Part shown: in pieces, positions 24,550 through 33,836 of the stretch
Layout of the letters: every line of letters begins with the position of its first letter
Position numbering within the stretch: the first letter of the stretch is position 1
Origin: Clostridia bacterium
Lineage (GTDB): Bacteria > Bacillota > Clostridia > Christensenellales > Aristaeellaceae
NCBI GenBank assembly: GCA_017465155.1
Contig: JAFTWV010000107.1
Span: 1-57,766, forward strand
Direction of reading: 5' to 3'
Length of the DNA stretch: 57,766 bases
The notes under the pieces: generated by a model
The model's database searches: none
Seen by the model: only the letters and a program-made list of their open reading frames with translations
What the model was told of the DNA's origin: nothing
Position numbers and translations under genes: made by a program

Positions 24550-25857
24550 TTAGCGGTATTCCGGGAGCCAGCCCTCGTGGGCGGCGATGAGGTCGTCGCA
24601 AAGGGAAACAATGTCGTCGATGGACAGCTCGCTGGAGGTGTGCGGGTCAAGCATCGCGGCCTGATAGATCGCGTCCTTGCGGCGGGTCATGGCGGCCTCG
24701 ATGGTCAGGAGCTGCACGTTGATGTTGGTGCGGTTGAGCGCTGCCAGCTGCTCGGGCAGGTCACCGACGTAGCAGGGCGTTACGCCGTTTGCATCCACCA
24801 GACAGGGCACCTCCACGCAGGCGTTGCGGGGCAGGTTGGTGATCAGGCCTGTATTGAGTACGTTGCCGCCGATCATGTAGGGCTTGTTGGTTTCGATGGC
24901 GTCCATGATGTAGCTGGCGTACTCGCGGGAGCGGGTGTGGGTCAGATGGGGATCCTTCGTCAGCTCGTCGCGCTGTTTTTCCCAGCGGGCAATCTGGTTG
25001 ATGCAGCGGCGGGGGTATTCGTCCAGCGGGATGTTGAAGCGGTCGATCAGCTCCGGATACTTGTCCTTGATGAAATAGGGCATATATTCGGCGTTGTGCT
25101 CGCTGGATTCGGTGACATAGTAGCCGAAATGCTTCATGATCTCCAGCCGGACCATGTTGTCGTGCTTTTCAGTCAGGGCAGCGGCGCGGCGCTTGATTTC
25201 GGGATAGAGATCCTCGCCGTTGCGGGTGATCTCCAGCAGCCACGCCATGTGGTTGATGCCGGCGATCTTCCAGCGCACGTCCTCGTCATAGGGCATACCG
25301 ACGGTTTCCAGCAGGCTCTTGGCGCATACCTGCACGCTGTGGCACAGGCCGACGGTTTTTACGCCGGTGTAGCGCTGCATCGCTCCGGTCAGCATGGCCA
25401 TGGGGTTGGTGTAGTTGAGGAACCATGCGTCGGGACAAACCTCCTCCATGTCGCGGGCGAAGTCCATCATCACGGGGATGGTACGCAGGGCGCGGAAGAT
25501 GCCGCCGATGCCGAGGGTGTCAGCGATGGTCTGGCGCAGGCCGTACTTCTTGGGTACCTCGAAGTCAGTGACGGTACAGGGCTCGTACAGACCTACCTGA
25601 ATGGCGTTGACAACGTAGTTGGCGCCGCGCAGGGCATCCTTGCGGTTTTCTACGCCGCAGTACTTTTCGATCCGGGCTTTGCCGCCTGCGTTGCTGTTGA
25701 TGGCGGTGAGCATCAGGTAGCTCTCCTCCAGACGCTGCGGATCAATGTCGTACAGGGCGATGGTGCTCTCAGCCAGGGACGGCGTGAGCATGCTGTCGCC
25801 CAGCACGTTCTTGGCGAACACTGTGGAACCGGCGCCCATGAATGTAATCTTCGGCAT
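24550..25857 (-). CDS. melA: GH4 alpha-galactosidase (MelA-like)
   Basis: An NAD- and Mn-dependent glycosidase of 435 residues. Seen: Rossmann start ITFMGAGSTVFAKN, DIDP after strand 2, NYTNPMAM, and the metal-ligand motifs LCHSVQ (C172) and GINHMAW (H203). These are typical of GH4 alpha-galactosidase/alpha-glucosidase members. Cytoplasmic. It diverges from an AraC-type regulator with a shared 116-base control region. This is the second alpha-galactosidase of the window (GH27 at 667), using an unrelated redox mechanism. Alpha-glucosidase or alpha-galacturonidase activity cannot be excluded. Confidence 0.88.
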   Translation of the reverse strand: MPKITFMGAGSTVFAKNVLGDSMLTPSLAESTIALYDIDPQRLEESYLMLTAINSNAGGKARIEKYCGVENRKDALRGANYVVNAIQVGLYEPCTVTDFEVPKKYGLRQTIADTLGIGGIFRALRTIPVMMDFARDMEEVCPDAWFLNYTNPMAMLTGAMQRYTGVKTVGLCHSVQVCAKSLLETVGMPYDEDVRWKIAGINHMAWLLEITRNGEDLYPEIKRRAAALTEKHDNMVRLEIMKHFGYYVTESSEHNAEYMPYFIKDKYPELIDRFNIPLDEYPRRCINQIARWEKQRDELTKDPHLTHTRSREYASYIMDAIETNKPYMIGGNVLNTGLITNLPRNACVEVPCLVDANGVTPCYVGDLPEQLAALNRTNINVQLLTIEAAMTRRKDAIYQAAMLDPHTSSELSIDDIVSLCDDLIAAHEGWLPEYR

Positions 25858-25889
25858 GATAACGACTCCTTCCGGAATGTGGTGATTTC

Positions 25890-25938
25890 ATTATACCGCA
25901 GGCAGCGTGTTGACGAAAGCAGCTCTTTGTTGTATGAT
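25890..25938. promoter_or_regulatory. Divergent promoters of GH4 and AraC genes
   Basis: Plus strand: TTGACG (25910-25915), 17 bases, TATGAT (25933-25938), 35 bases before the regulator. Minus strand: TATAAT (25895-25890) with no good -35, as expected of a promoter needing an activator such as the AraC protein. Confidence 0.65.
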
Positions 25939-25973
25939 TGCGTCAGAATGTTGCATCCTGGAGGATGAGAACG

Positions 25974-26807
25974 ATGCGGAATACACCCGGAACAGCATGC
26001 TATGCGGCGGATGATGAACTATACATCTGTCAGTTCGGGGAGGAAAGATGCCGTCCGCGACATGGTTTCGGGCCGGCACAAAGGGATCATTATCTGATTC
26101 ATTTTGTTGTGTCCGGGCGCGGTGCGCTGTACAGCGGCGGGCAGTCGTGGCCTGTTGAGGCAGGGCAGGGGTTCCTGATCCTTCCTGGCGAAGAAACCTA
26201 TTATGAGGCAGATGCGCGCGATCCCTGGCACTATGCATGGGTGGGCTGCCGCGGTGCGCAGGCAGAGAAGCTGACACGGATGGCCGGGCTGGATGCACGG
26301 CTGAGGGTTTTTACCGTGCAGGATGCGGAAGCTGTCTGGCAGGTGCTGACGTCGATGCGGCAGGAGGCGCGGGCACTCCGGCTCAGCCAGCTGGCGGCGG
26401 CCGGCGGCCTGCTGCGCTTTCTGGCGCTCATTGCGCCTGTGCAGGATCCTCACATGGTTGTGCCCTCCGGCAGGGCCTGCTGTGACAAGGCGCTGTGGTA
26501 CATGGAGGGCCGCTATGACCGTCCGATCTCCATTCAGGAGACGGCAGATTTTGTGGGGCTGAGCCGGTCGCAGCTGTACCGGGTGATGATGGCTGAGTGC
26601 GGCTGTTCGCCCAAGGAAATGCTCCTGCGCATTCGCATGCGTCACGCCGAACAGCTGCTGACAGACACGTCTCTGACGCTGGAGGAGATCGCGCACCGGA
26701 TCGGCTTGCAGACGGGTGCACAGCTGGGCGCGGCGTTCAAGGCGGCAAGAGGCGTCACGCCCGGCGCGTACCGGCAGAAGAGGAAATCAAAGGAAGGAAA
26801 TGCATGA
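25974..26807 (+). CDS. AraC-family transcription regulator
   Basis: A 277-residue regulator: N-terminal cupin sugar-binding domain (about 10-150; QRDHYLIHFVVSGRG, GFLILPGEETYYEAD) and C-terminal double helix-turn-helix (about 175-275; ISIQETADFVGLSRSQLYRVM, LTLEEIAHRIGLQTGAQLGAAFKAARGVTPGAYR). The ATG at 25974 is chosen because GGAGG lies 9 bases upstream; an ATG at 25965 is too close to it. It probably activates the divergent GH4 gene in response to a sugar. Its stop overlaps the start of a metallophosphoesterase gene (ATGA). Confidence 0.9.
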   Translation: MRNTPGTACYAADDELYICQFGEERCRPRHGFGPAQRDHYLIHFVVSGRGALYSGGQSWPVEAGQGFLILPGEETYYEADARDPWHYAWVGCRGAQAEKLTRMAGLDARLRVFTVQDAEAVWQVLTSMRQEARALRLSQLAAAGGLLRFLALIAPVQDPHMVVPSGRACCDKALWYMEGRYDRPISIQETADFVGLSRSQLYRVMMAECGCSPKEMLLRIRMRHAEQLLTDTSLTLEEIAHRIGLQTGAQLGAAFKAARGVTPGAYRQKRKSKEGNA

Positions 26808-28018
26808 AGAAGCTGTTCATCCTGCTGGCGCTGCTTGTATGCGCCTGTATCCCGGCGCGGGCGGAAGCTCCTGTCATACTGATTGCTACCGACCTGCACT
26901 ACCTTTCCCCGCAGCTGACGGACAACGGTCCTTTTTTCAACGGGCTGGTGTCTGCGGCGGACGGAAAGGTCATGCTGTATATTGACCCGCTGTGCGAGGC
27001 GTTCACGGAGCAGGTAATCGCCTGTGCGCCGGATGCGCTGGTGCTGTCGGGCGATCTGACCTTCAACGGTGAGCGGCAGAGTCATGTCGACCTTGCTGCA
27101 AAGCTGCAGCGGATCGTGGATGCAGGCATTCCTGTGCTGGTATTGCCGGGTAATCACGACCTGAATACCTCTGCACATGCCTTCTGCGGCGATGGGTATA
27201 CGTCTGTGGAGAACGTTACAGCGGCGCAGTTCCGGGAGATCTATGCTGCCATGGGATACGACGATGCGCTTGCCTGTGATCCGGCCTCGCTGAGCTATGT
27301 GCGGCAGCTGACAGAGGACTGGCGCATCCTGATGCTGGATGTGAACACGCCTGAAGCGCCCGGTGCTGTCCGTCCCGAGACGCTCGCGTGGGTACAGCGT
27401 CAGCTGGAGGACGCCCGAAGCGCCGGTGCACGCGTCATTGCTGTCAGCCATCAGAATCTGCTGGGACACAATGCGCTGTTTACGGCGAATTACATCATCG
27501 GCGGAGCAGACCAGCTGGAGGCACTCTATGCCGCAGGGCCGGTTGTGTGCAATGTCAGCGGTCACATGCATATCCAGCACATCCGCAGAGACGGAAGCGT
27601 ACCGGAGATTGTCACATCGGCGCTGTCGGTCTACCCGAATCAATATGGTGTGCTGACGCTGGGGGATGCTGCAGGATACGAAACGGCCTCGGTGGATGTA
27701 TCAGCGTGGGCGGAACGCCGGGGGCTTACAGACGAGGCGCTGTTGGATTTTGCCGCCTATTCAGAGGAGTTCTTCCGTACGACGGCTGCTGCACAGGCTG
27801 TACAGGCCATCTGGCATGATGCAGACATCCCGGAGCTGGCCGCATGGTTCGCGGAACTGAATACGGCGTATTTCTCCGGAAGGATGGATCAGGCCGACCT
27901 GAGCGGTGATCATCCGGAAAGATGGCAGCAGCAGCCCTCCTTCATGGCGACATATATCCGGAGCATCCTGATGGAGGAGCCGCAGGATCATACGCGGGTC
28001 GTGTTGCCTTTGCCATGA
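26804..28018 (+). CDS. Secreted metallophosphoesterase
   Basis: A 404-residue calcineurin-like phosphoesterase with signal peptide (1-20, ending ARAE). Metal motifs in order: ATDLHY, SGDLTFNG, LPGNHD, SHQN and SGHMHIQH. It should cleave phosphomonoesters or diesters outside the membrane. AAGGAAGG precedes the start, which overlaps the AraC stop by four bases. Co-transcription with the regulator suggests a link to the same nutritional signal; the substrate is unknown. Confidence 0.87.
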   Translation: MKKLFILLALLVCACIPARAEAPVILIATDLHYLSPQLTDNGPFFNGLVSAADGKVMLYIDPLCEAFTEQVIACAPDALVLSGDLTFNGERQSHVDLAAKLQRIVDAGIPVLVLPGNHDLNTSAHAFCGDGYTSVENVTAAQFREIYAAMGYDDALACDPASLSYVRQLTEDWRILMLDVNTPEAPGAVRPETLAWVQRQLEDARSAGARVIAVSHQNLLGHNALFTANYIIGGADQLEALYAAGPVVCNVSGHMHIQHIRRDGSVPEIVTSALSVYPNQYGVLTLGDAAGYETASVDVSAWAERRGLTDEALLDFAAYSEEFFRTTAAAQAVQAIWHDADIPELAAWFAELNTAYFSGRMDQADLSGDHPERWQQQPSFMATYIRSILMEEPQDHTRVVLPLP

Positions 28019-28083
28019 GGAAGGCTTGCGGTTGGCTGGAGCGCGAAAGAATGTGAATGTGCTGTAACTTTTCATGAAAGGCA

Positions 28084-28112
28084 TTGCGCGAAACGCGAAT
28101 TCGTGTCATAAT
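28084..28112 (+). promoter_or_regulatory. Promoter of the foldase gene
   Basis: TTGCGC (28084-28089), a 17-base spacer and CATAAT (28107-28112) lie about 50 bases before the PPIase gene. Confidence 0.6.
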
Positions 28113-28162
28113 AGAGAACAGAGCCTGCGCCTGACGCGGGCAGAAGGGAAGGAACCTGTTCT

Positions 28163-29533
28163 ATGAAGATGATTACCCGCCTGCTGGCGCTGCTGATGGC
28201 ACTGATGCTGTGCCTGCCGGCGCTGGCTGAGACCACCGCCGAGGACGTCCTGGCGACTGTCAACGGCACCCCCGTGACCCGTGCTGAGTATGAGGAGTAC
28301 CTCAACAGCATGAAGGAGTATTATACCACCTATGGCTACGATGTGAACGATGCGACTTTCGTGGCGCTGCTTCGGCAGCTGGCCATGAAGACCGCCATTG
28401 AGTACAAGCTGATGGATCAGAAGATCGTTGAGATGAATCTGGCCATGACCGAGGAAGAAAAGGCTGCCGCTGCCCAGACTGCCAAGGCGGACTGGGAAGC
28501 CGTCATCAACGAAGGTCTGACCTACTATGGCATCACCGAGACTTCCACCGAGGATGAGCGTGCCGCCAAGCTGCTGCAGGTGCTGGCTGAGCTGGAGTCC
28601 ATGGGCTATACCGAGGAAACCTATATCGAAGAGACCGTTACCTACGCCAACTATGACAAGCTTTATGCTGAGATCATCAAGACCGCGGAGGTGACCGACG
28701 AGGAGGTCAAGGCGCACTTTGACTCCCTGGTTGCTGCGGATGAGGTTTCCTACAAGGGCAACGCTGCCGCCTATGAGGAAGTTCAGTACATGAACCAGAT
28801 GTACGCCATGTACGGCATGAGCGATTATGTCACGGATCTGTACTATGTTCCCGAAGGCTACCGCGGCATGAGCCATATCCTGCTGAGCGTTGAGGAGACC
28901 GTGCTGACTGCCTATTCTGACCTGCAGGCCAAGTATGAGGAGCAGCAGAGCGCGCTGGAGGAAGGCACTGAGGTGACCGATACGCTGGTGACCGCTGAAG
29001 AGGTGGAGGCTGCCCGTCTGGCGGTAATCGCTTCTGTGCAGACGACCATCGACGAGATCAACGCCAAGCTGGCTGCCGGCGAGTCCTTCGCCAGCCTGAT
29101 CCCTCAGTACTCCACTGATCCCGGCATGACCGACGCGGCCACCATCGCGGAGGGCTACGCCGTGCATATGGATTCCATCATGTGGGATCCGGCGTTCCGT
29201 GACGCTTCCTTCACCGTGGATAACGTTGGCGACGTGACCGCGCCCGTTGTCGGTTCCTATGGCGTGCACATCCTGCAGTATGTCCGCGACATTCCTGCCG
29301 GCGCTGTGGAGCTGACTGCTGAGCTGACCGAGACCCTGCGTGCCGAGCTGCTCTCTGCCGAGCGGTCCACCGTGTACAACAGCACGCTGGAAGCCTGGAT
29401 GGCCGAAGCGGAGATCGTGTACTCTGCTGAAGCGCAGGCCTTCATGAGCGAGGAGTCCGCTGAAGCTGCCGAGGAAACCACTGAGGAAACTGCCGAGGAA
29501 ACCACCGAGGAAGCTGCTGAAGCTGCCGAGTAA
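28163..29533 (+). CDS. Secreted peptidyl-prolyl isomerase (SurA/PrsA-like foldase)
   Basis: A 456-residue foldase: signal peptide (1-22, ending ALAE), SurA_N-like helical region (about 25-190, starting VLATVNGTPVTRAEYEEYL), and a PPIC/parvulin domain (about 235-375; GYRGMSHILLSVEE, LIPQYSTDPGM, VGSYGVHILQYVRD). A helical acidic tail of Glu/Thr/Ala repeats ends the protein. There is no lipobox cysteine, unlike Bacillus PrsA, so it may be released or held otherwise. It assists folding of exported proteins. Single gene with its own promoter and terminator. Confidence 0.9.
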   Translation: MKMITRLLALLMALMLCLPALAETTAEDVLATVNGTPVTRAEYEEYLNSMKEYYTTYGYDVNDATFVALLRQLAMKTAIEYKLMDQKIVEMNLAMTEEEKAAAAQTAKADWEAVINEGLTYYGITETSTEDERAAKLLQVLAELESMGYTEETYIEETVTYANYDKLYAEIIKTAEVTDEEVKAHFDSLVAADEVSYKGNAAAYEEVQYMNQMYAMYGMSDYVTDLYYVPEGYRGMSHILLSVEETVLTAYSDLQAKYEEQQSALEEGTEVTDTLVTAEEVEAARLAVIASVQTTIDEINAKLAAGESFASLIPQYSTDPGMTDAATIAEGYAVHMDSIMWDPAFRDASFTVDNVGDVTAPVVGSYGVHILQYVRDIPAGAVELTAELTETLRAELLSAERSTVYNSTLEAWMAEAEIVYSAEAQAFMSEESAEAAEETTEETAEETTEEAAEAAE

Positions 29534-29548
29534 TCCGGAAACATTTGC

Positions 29549-29580
29549 AGGGGCCTGTGCAATTGCATGGGCTCCTTTTT
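29549..29580 (+). terminator. Terminator of the foldase gene
   Basis: A 14-pair stem with some G-U pairs (29549-29562 with 29563-29576) runs into TTTTT, 16 bases after the stop. The fold must open a small loop at its centre. Confidence 0.75.
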
Positions 29581-29693
29581 GTGTCCTGCAGACGTGCCGC
29601 GCAACGGGTGGCAATGGTGGATTGCTGCGCTTCTTGACTGCCTGTAAACATCAATGCGGAAAACCTCGCGTATGATTGCTGCCAAATTACCGT

Positions 29694-29745
29694 AAAAAGA
29701 AAAATAAGGGGTATGAAAACGGGAATGCCCGAATCCATACCCCTT
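29694..29745 (-). terminator. Terminator of xpt
   Basis: On the minus strand, AAGGGGTATG (29745-29736 region) pairs with CATACCCCTT (29715-29706), with an inner CGGG/CCCG stem. ATTTTTCTTTTT follows, just after the xpt stop. Confidence 0.8.
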
Positions 29746-29759
29746 TGCATGAGAAGGAC

Positions 29760-30341
29760 TTATCCGTCCTTGCGAACGATAAGCCTGCCATCTTCAATGG
29801 CGTCCACAATGGCCAGCGAGACCAGCTTGACGCCTTTTTCGCGCAGAAGCCTGCCGCCTGGCTGCCAGCCCTTCTCGATGCACACGCCTGCACCAACCAG
29901 CACCGCGCCTGCCTGTTCCACGATGGAGATCAAGCCGTTGAGTGCCGCGCCGTTGGCGAGAAAATCATCAATGATCAGCACACGCATGCCCTGACGCAGA
30001 TACTGGCGGCTGACGCGGATGACGTTGCTCTTCTGATGGGTGAAGGAATAGACCTCGGCTGTGTATACATCGCTGCCGATGTTGCGCCGCTCGCCCTTCT
30101 TTGCGAAGATAACGGGGATGTTGCCAAAGGCCATGGCGGTTGTCATGCCGGTGATGATGCCGCTGGCTTCGACGGTCAGGATGCAGTCCACCTGATCATC
30201 CCGGAAAGCTTCGCAGAAAGCCTGTCCCATCTGGATGGCCAGCTGAACGTCAATCTGGTGGTTCAGGAACATGTCAACCTTGACGACCTCCTGCCCCACG
30301 CCCACGCCTTCCTGCTCGATCTTGCGCTTGAGAGCTTCCAT
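29760..30341 (-). CDS. xpt: Xanthine phosphoribosyltransferase
   Basis: Converts xanthine and PRPP to XMP in purine salvage. The 193-residue cytoplasmic protein opens MEALKRKIEQEGVGVGQEVV and carries the PRPP-binding motif VLIIDDFLANGAA; TVEASGI and KKGERRN are typical of Xpt. The ATG at 30341 is chosen for its GGAGG site, leaving out an upstream in-frame stretch. The 36-base leader is too short for a purine riboswitch, and no permease gene follows. Housekeeping gene unrelated to its neighbours. Confidence 0.93.
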   Translation of the reverse strand: MEALKRKIEQEGVGVGQEVVKVDMFLNHQIDVQLAIQMGQAFCEAFRDDQVDCILTVEASGIITGMTTAMAFGNIPVIFAKKGERRNIGSDVYTAEVYSFTHQKSNVIRVSRQYLRQGMRVLIIDDFLANGAALNGLISIVEQAGAVLVGAGVCIEKGWQPGGRLLREKGVKLVSLAIVDAIEDGRLIVRKDG

Positions 30342-30376
30342 ATACACGATTCCTCCTGCATGTTTGTGTTGAGGAT

Positions 30377-30405
30377 ATTGTACCGTAATCGACGCGTTGG
30401 GACAA
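30377..30405 (-). promoter_or_regulatory. Promoter of xpt
   Basis: Minus-strand TTGTCC (30405-30400), a 17-base spacer and TACAAT (30382-30377). Confidence 0.7.
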
Positions 30406-30433
30406 GGGGAAAATTCACCTTTTTTCATGGACG

Positions 30434-30462
30434 ATGACAAATCGCGCGGATTGTGCTATGAT
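30434..30462 (+). promoter_or_regulatory. Promoter of the MBL-fold gene
   Basis: ATGACA (30434-30439), a 17-base spacer and TATGAT (30457-30462), 33 bases before the start at 30496. Confidence 0.65.
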
Positions 30463-30495
30463 GATGGAACGGAAAAAAGCAAAGGAGCCAATGCC

Positions 30496-31359
30496 ATGCG
30501 CCGCCTGATGATCCTGCTGATGCTGATTTTACTGCCTGTTCTTGCCCGCGCGGAGATATTCGTTGACGCGGAGACTCCGGCTGACTGGGCGGAGCGGGAG
30601 CTGCTGCGCGTGACCTTCCTGGAAACGGGGCGGTCGGATGCGATCCTCGTGGAATGCGGCGGTGAGGCGATGCTCATTGATGGCGGCGACGCCTCCTGGT
30701 CGGAGGCGGTGCGCAGCGATCTGGAGAAGCGCGGATTGACGGATTTCAAGTACTTCCTCAACACGCACCCTCACAATGACCATGTCGAGGGGCTGACCAA
30801 CCTGATGCGCTGGGGCTACAAGCCCGGGCGGTTCATGTCGCCCTTTGCGGCGGACTGGGAGGGAGACGACTACCATCAGGCGGCGGTACAGGCTGCATTT
30901 CATGGCGGCATTCCCTTTCGGCTGGTGCGGGATGGCGATGTGTTCCCTCTTGGCGGTGCGTCCATGACCATCTGGCGCAGCACGGCGTATCCCGGCGTGA
31001 ATGACCGCAGCGCGATTCAGATGATCACCTTCGGGGAGAGCCGCGTCCTGCTGCTGGCGGATCTGTCCGGCAACGCGCAGAAGGATATCATGAAGGCGCT
31101 GCCCGATGGCGCACTGACGGCGGAGATCGTCAAAGCGCCGCATCATGGCGAAAACGCGATGGTTGCCGAATTCCTTACTGAGGTCAGTCCGGAGCTGGTC
31201 ATCTGCACCAGCAATCCGGATGAAGCGCCCGCGCTTGTCCGGCAGACAGGCAACCGCGATCTGCCGCTGATGTTTTCGGGGGCGGGAGAAATTGTCCTTG
31301 AAACAGACGGCATGGACTGGTATGTCCGGCAAAGCGAGCCGCAGGGAAGAACGCGCTGA
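30496..31359 (+). CDS. Secreted MBL-fold hydrolase, ComEC C-terminal type
   Basis: A 287-residue protein with signal peptide (1-19, ending ARAE) and a metallo-beta-lactamase fold: metal motif THPHNDHVEG, then LLLADLSG and KAPHHGEN, which resemble the free-standing MBL domain of ComEC-like proteins. The likely role is hydrolysis of phosphodiesters or DNA outside the membrane, but substrates vary in this family. AAAGGAG precedes the ATG at 30496. Single gene between two terminators. Confidence 0.85.
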   Translation: MRRLMILLMLILLPVLARAEIFVDAETPADWAERELLRVTFLETGRSDAILVECGGEAMLIDGGDASWSEAVRSDLEKRGLTDFKYFLNTHPHNDHVEGLTNLMRWGYKPGRFMSPFAADWEGDDYHQAAVQAAFHGGIPFRLVRDGDVFPLGGASMTIWRSTAYPGVNDRSAIQMITFGESRVLLLADLSGNAQKDIMKALPDGALTAEIVKAPHHGENAMVAEFLTEVSPELVICTSNPDEAPALVRQTGNRDLPLMFSGAGEIVLETDGMDWYVRQSEPQGRTR

Positions 31360-31411
31360 CGGAACGGGTTGTTTCGAGAAGGTTGAAGCAGACGCCCGAG
31401 GGTATAAAAAA

Positions 31412-31442
31412 GGGAGACTGGCAAATGAGAAGCCAGTCTCCC
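31412..31442. terminator. Bidirectional terminator
   Basis: A perfect 11-bp stem (31412-31422 with 31432-31442) has TTTATA on the plus side and TTTTTTATA on the minus side. It serves the converging MBL and AraC genes. A nearly identical hairpin ends the locus at 57450-57482. Confidence 0.85.
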
Positions 31443-31498
31443 TTTATATATGCAATTGCTGCTGACTGCGGGCCAAGAAGCGGCATGGCCGAGCAGCC

Positions 31499-33649
31499 TT
31501 ACTGATGCGCCTTGCGGTATTCGCCGGGAGTGACGCCGGTAATCTGCTTGAAGCGGCGGATGAAGGAGTTCAGATTGTAGTAACCGACGGATTCGGAAAT
31601 CATCTGCAGAGGCATTACGGTGTTTTCCAGCAGCGTGCAGGCCTTGCGAATGCGCAGATCGGCAACGTAACCGGTCAGGGTATTGCCGGTCTGCTGCTTG
31701 AAGTACTGGCTCAGATAGCTGCCGGAGAGGCCGAGACGGTCTGCCGCATCCTGAATGGAGAAGTTGCAGTCGTCATAGTTTTCGCCGATGCAGGCGTAAA
31801 TGCGGCCCAGCAGCTCGGAGACGGGCTCCTGATGAGCCTGGGCGGTCTCAGGTTCGGGCTCTGGAGCCAGCATATGGAGCATGAAGGCGAGGTAATCGTC
31901 GGCGGTGCGCAGGTAGCTGATGGTGAACAGATCCTCCATGTTGACCGCACGGTCGGCGTTGGAAGACAGGAGCAGCTGTACGGCGGAGTTGCAGTAGCTC
32001 TTCGCCAGCAGAGCGGGAACCTTGCGTTCCTTAAGCGTCCCGACAAACTGCCGCAGAAGCACCATTTGCTGCTCCGGCTTCTTTGCCGGCAGATCGCGCA
32101 GCTCAATCAGGACGTTGTCATGGATATCCAGCGTACGGTTGAGTTCGCTGTAACGGATCAGCTGGTGCCGGCCGCGGATGAAGTATTCACGCACGGCCTG
32201 CGTGGCTTCAAAGCAGGCGGCGGTAATCTGCCGGATGTCCTGATAGCAGCCGCTCATGCCGAGAGTGAAGGAGAGCGCGTGCTCCTGCGCGCAGACGTCC
32301 AGCAGACGCTGACAGCGCTGGTGGAGATCGTCTTCGCAGTTTTCCGGCATACCTACGAGGCACACGATCATGGAGGGCTCGAAAAGTTCGCGGAAGTGGA
32401 AGGTGTAGTCCGGTCCCAGAACGCTTGCCAGCGCGCTGGCAAGGCTTTCGCGCGGAACCTCCTCGTCCTCGCCGAAATGGCGCAGCATCAGCACCTGATA
32501 CCACTGCTTGTCAAAGACCATGTCCAGCGGCGCAGCTTCCTGATTGAAGGCCTCGAAGGAGCTGAATTTGCCCTTCAGCAGGGAAAACAGCAGCGTATCC
32601 CGCAGCGCCTGCCCGTCGGGGGAGCACATGAGCTGTGCACGCATATGCTCGTTCTGCGCGGAAAGCGAGCTGATGACGTCCTTGAGCGAGCTCAGTTCGT
32701 CGCCCTGCGTCGATGCGCCCAATGCCTGCGTCAGCTCCTTGATGGGCTTGTAATTAACTTGCATCGCATAGTGGATGACCAGCGCGCCCATGATGAGCAG
32801 CACCAGCATAAAGACAAGCAGGGTGATCTGCGCGCGGTGGATGGGCGCAAGACAGGTGGAGGCGGGCAGCAGGAAGGTGTACGTCCAGTCCATGACGGCA
32901 GAGGGTTCGTTCAGGACAAGGTATTCCGTGCCGTTCAGGCGCAGCCTGCTGCCGGTGGGCATCGAGCTCATGGGAAGCGTGGACACGATCAGACGGCCGG
33001 AAGCATCCCAGATGGCGCCCTCCTGCCCTTCCTCTCCCTCGGGGGCGAGCTGCCCGATGAAGTAGGATTCCTTCACGAAGTACATTTGCACCGTATCCTG
33101 CAGGCGGGAAAAAACAGAGGCTTCATTGATGAAGGTGATGTAGCGGGCGGTGGCGTTGATGCGCTCTGCCGGGCGGACGATACGGCCGCGGAGCGCCGCC
33201 AGATCCGCTTCAGGGTCTGACCATTCGTCAAAGGCGAAGATATTGCTGAAGAACAGGGGCTTGGCATATACGGCGGTGGAGGTGTACACATTTTCGGCGT
33301 CGCGTTCTACCAGTGCCATTTCGCTGATAAAGGACAGGGGCGCCAACAGATTCTTGAACTCGTTGACGATGCGAAGATCACGCATGGGACTCTGGTCAGA
33401 CAGGTAGTAGGAGAGGAAATTCTCGTTCACGCTGGAGATCTGATAATCGATGGTGTAGATCTGCTGGATATCGCTGTCCAGCTTCTGCACGGTCTGACGC
33501 AGGCGGCTCCGGTGCGTTTCCATCAGATTGCTGCGCAGCTGCACGACGAAAAAAGCCTGCGAGAAAACCACCAGTGCAATCACGGCAGTCAGCAGCAGCG
33601 CTACGTAGGAAAGCAAATATTTATAGTATGTTCTGGAGCGCTTCAGCAT
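31499..33649 (-). CDS. Membrane-anchored AraC-type sensor-regulator
   Basis: A 716-residue single-chain signal transducer: membrane helix (about 12-34), extracytoplasmic sensor of Cache type (about 35-265), second helix (about 275-297), a cytoplasmic linker, and a C-terminal AraC double helix-turn-helix (about 610-715; FSIQDAADRLGLSGSYLSQYFKQQTG, QMISESVGYYNLNSFIRRFKQITGVTPGEYRK). Proteins of this kind (for example YesS/YtdP-like) control pectin or rhamnogalacturonan importers in Bacillus. It diverges from the importer operon at 33971 and is the likely activator of the locus, sensing an external oligosaccharide. Confidence 0.9.
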   Translation of the reverse strand: MLKRSRTYYKYLLSYVALLLTAVIALVVFSQAFFVVQLRSNLMETHRSRLRQTVQKLDSDIQQIYTIDYQISSVNENFLSYYLSDQSPMRDLRIVNEFKNLLAPLSFISEMALVERDAENVYTSTAVYAKPLFFSNIFAFDEWSDPEADLAALRGRIVRPAERINATARYITFINEASVFSRLQDTVQMYFVKESYFIGQLAPEGEEGQEGAIWDASGRLIVSTLPMSSMPTGSRLRLNGTEYLVLNEPSAVMDWTYTFLLPASTCLAPIHRAQITLLVFMLVLLIMGALVIHYAMQVNYKPIKELTQALGASTQGDELSSLKDVISSLSAQNEHMRAQLMCSPDGQALRDTLLFSLLKGKFSSFEAFNQEAAPLDMVFDKQWYQVLMLRHFGEDEEVPRESLASALASVLGPDYTFHFRELFEPSMIVCLVGMPENCEDDLHQRCQRLLDVCAQEHALSFTLGMSGCYQDIRQITAACFEATQAVREYFIRGRHQLIRYSELNRTLDIHDNVLIELRDLPAKKPEQQMVLLRQFVGTLKERKVPALLAKSYCNSAVQLLLSSNADRAVNMEDLFTISYLRTADDYLAFMLHMLAPEPEPETAQAHQEPVSELLGRIYACIGENYDDCNFSIQDAADRLGLSGSYLSQYFKQQTGNTLTGYVADLRIRKACTLLENTVMPLQMISESVGYYNLNSFIRRFKQITGVTPGEYRKAHQ

Positions 33650-33699
33650 CAGCGTCTACGCCATCCCTTCTGTATGTGGTGGGAACGATCCGGGATTTC

Positions 33700-33728
33700 A
33701 TTATATCATACTTGTCTTTTGTGTTCCA
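33700..33728 (-). promoter_or_regulatory. Promoter of the AraC sensor gene
   Basis: A perfect TATAAT (33705-33700 read on the minus strand) with a weak TGGAAC -35 at 17 bases (33728-33723). Confidence 0.5.
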
Positions 33729-33836
33729 AAGAATTTCCCGGAATCATAAAAAATGAATATGGAAAAGGGCTTGATCTACGTTTTTTTAGGTTGCAAAACT
33801 GTACAAAAGGGGAAAATGATGACCTTAAAACACATG

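Noticed and set aside
24520-25968. 482-residue plus-strand frame
   Set aside because: Antisense to GH4, whose cofactor and metal motifs are complete.
29760-30405. Purine riboswitch before xpt
   Set aside because: Only about 30 bases separate the promoter start from the gene, too few for the aptamer.
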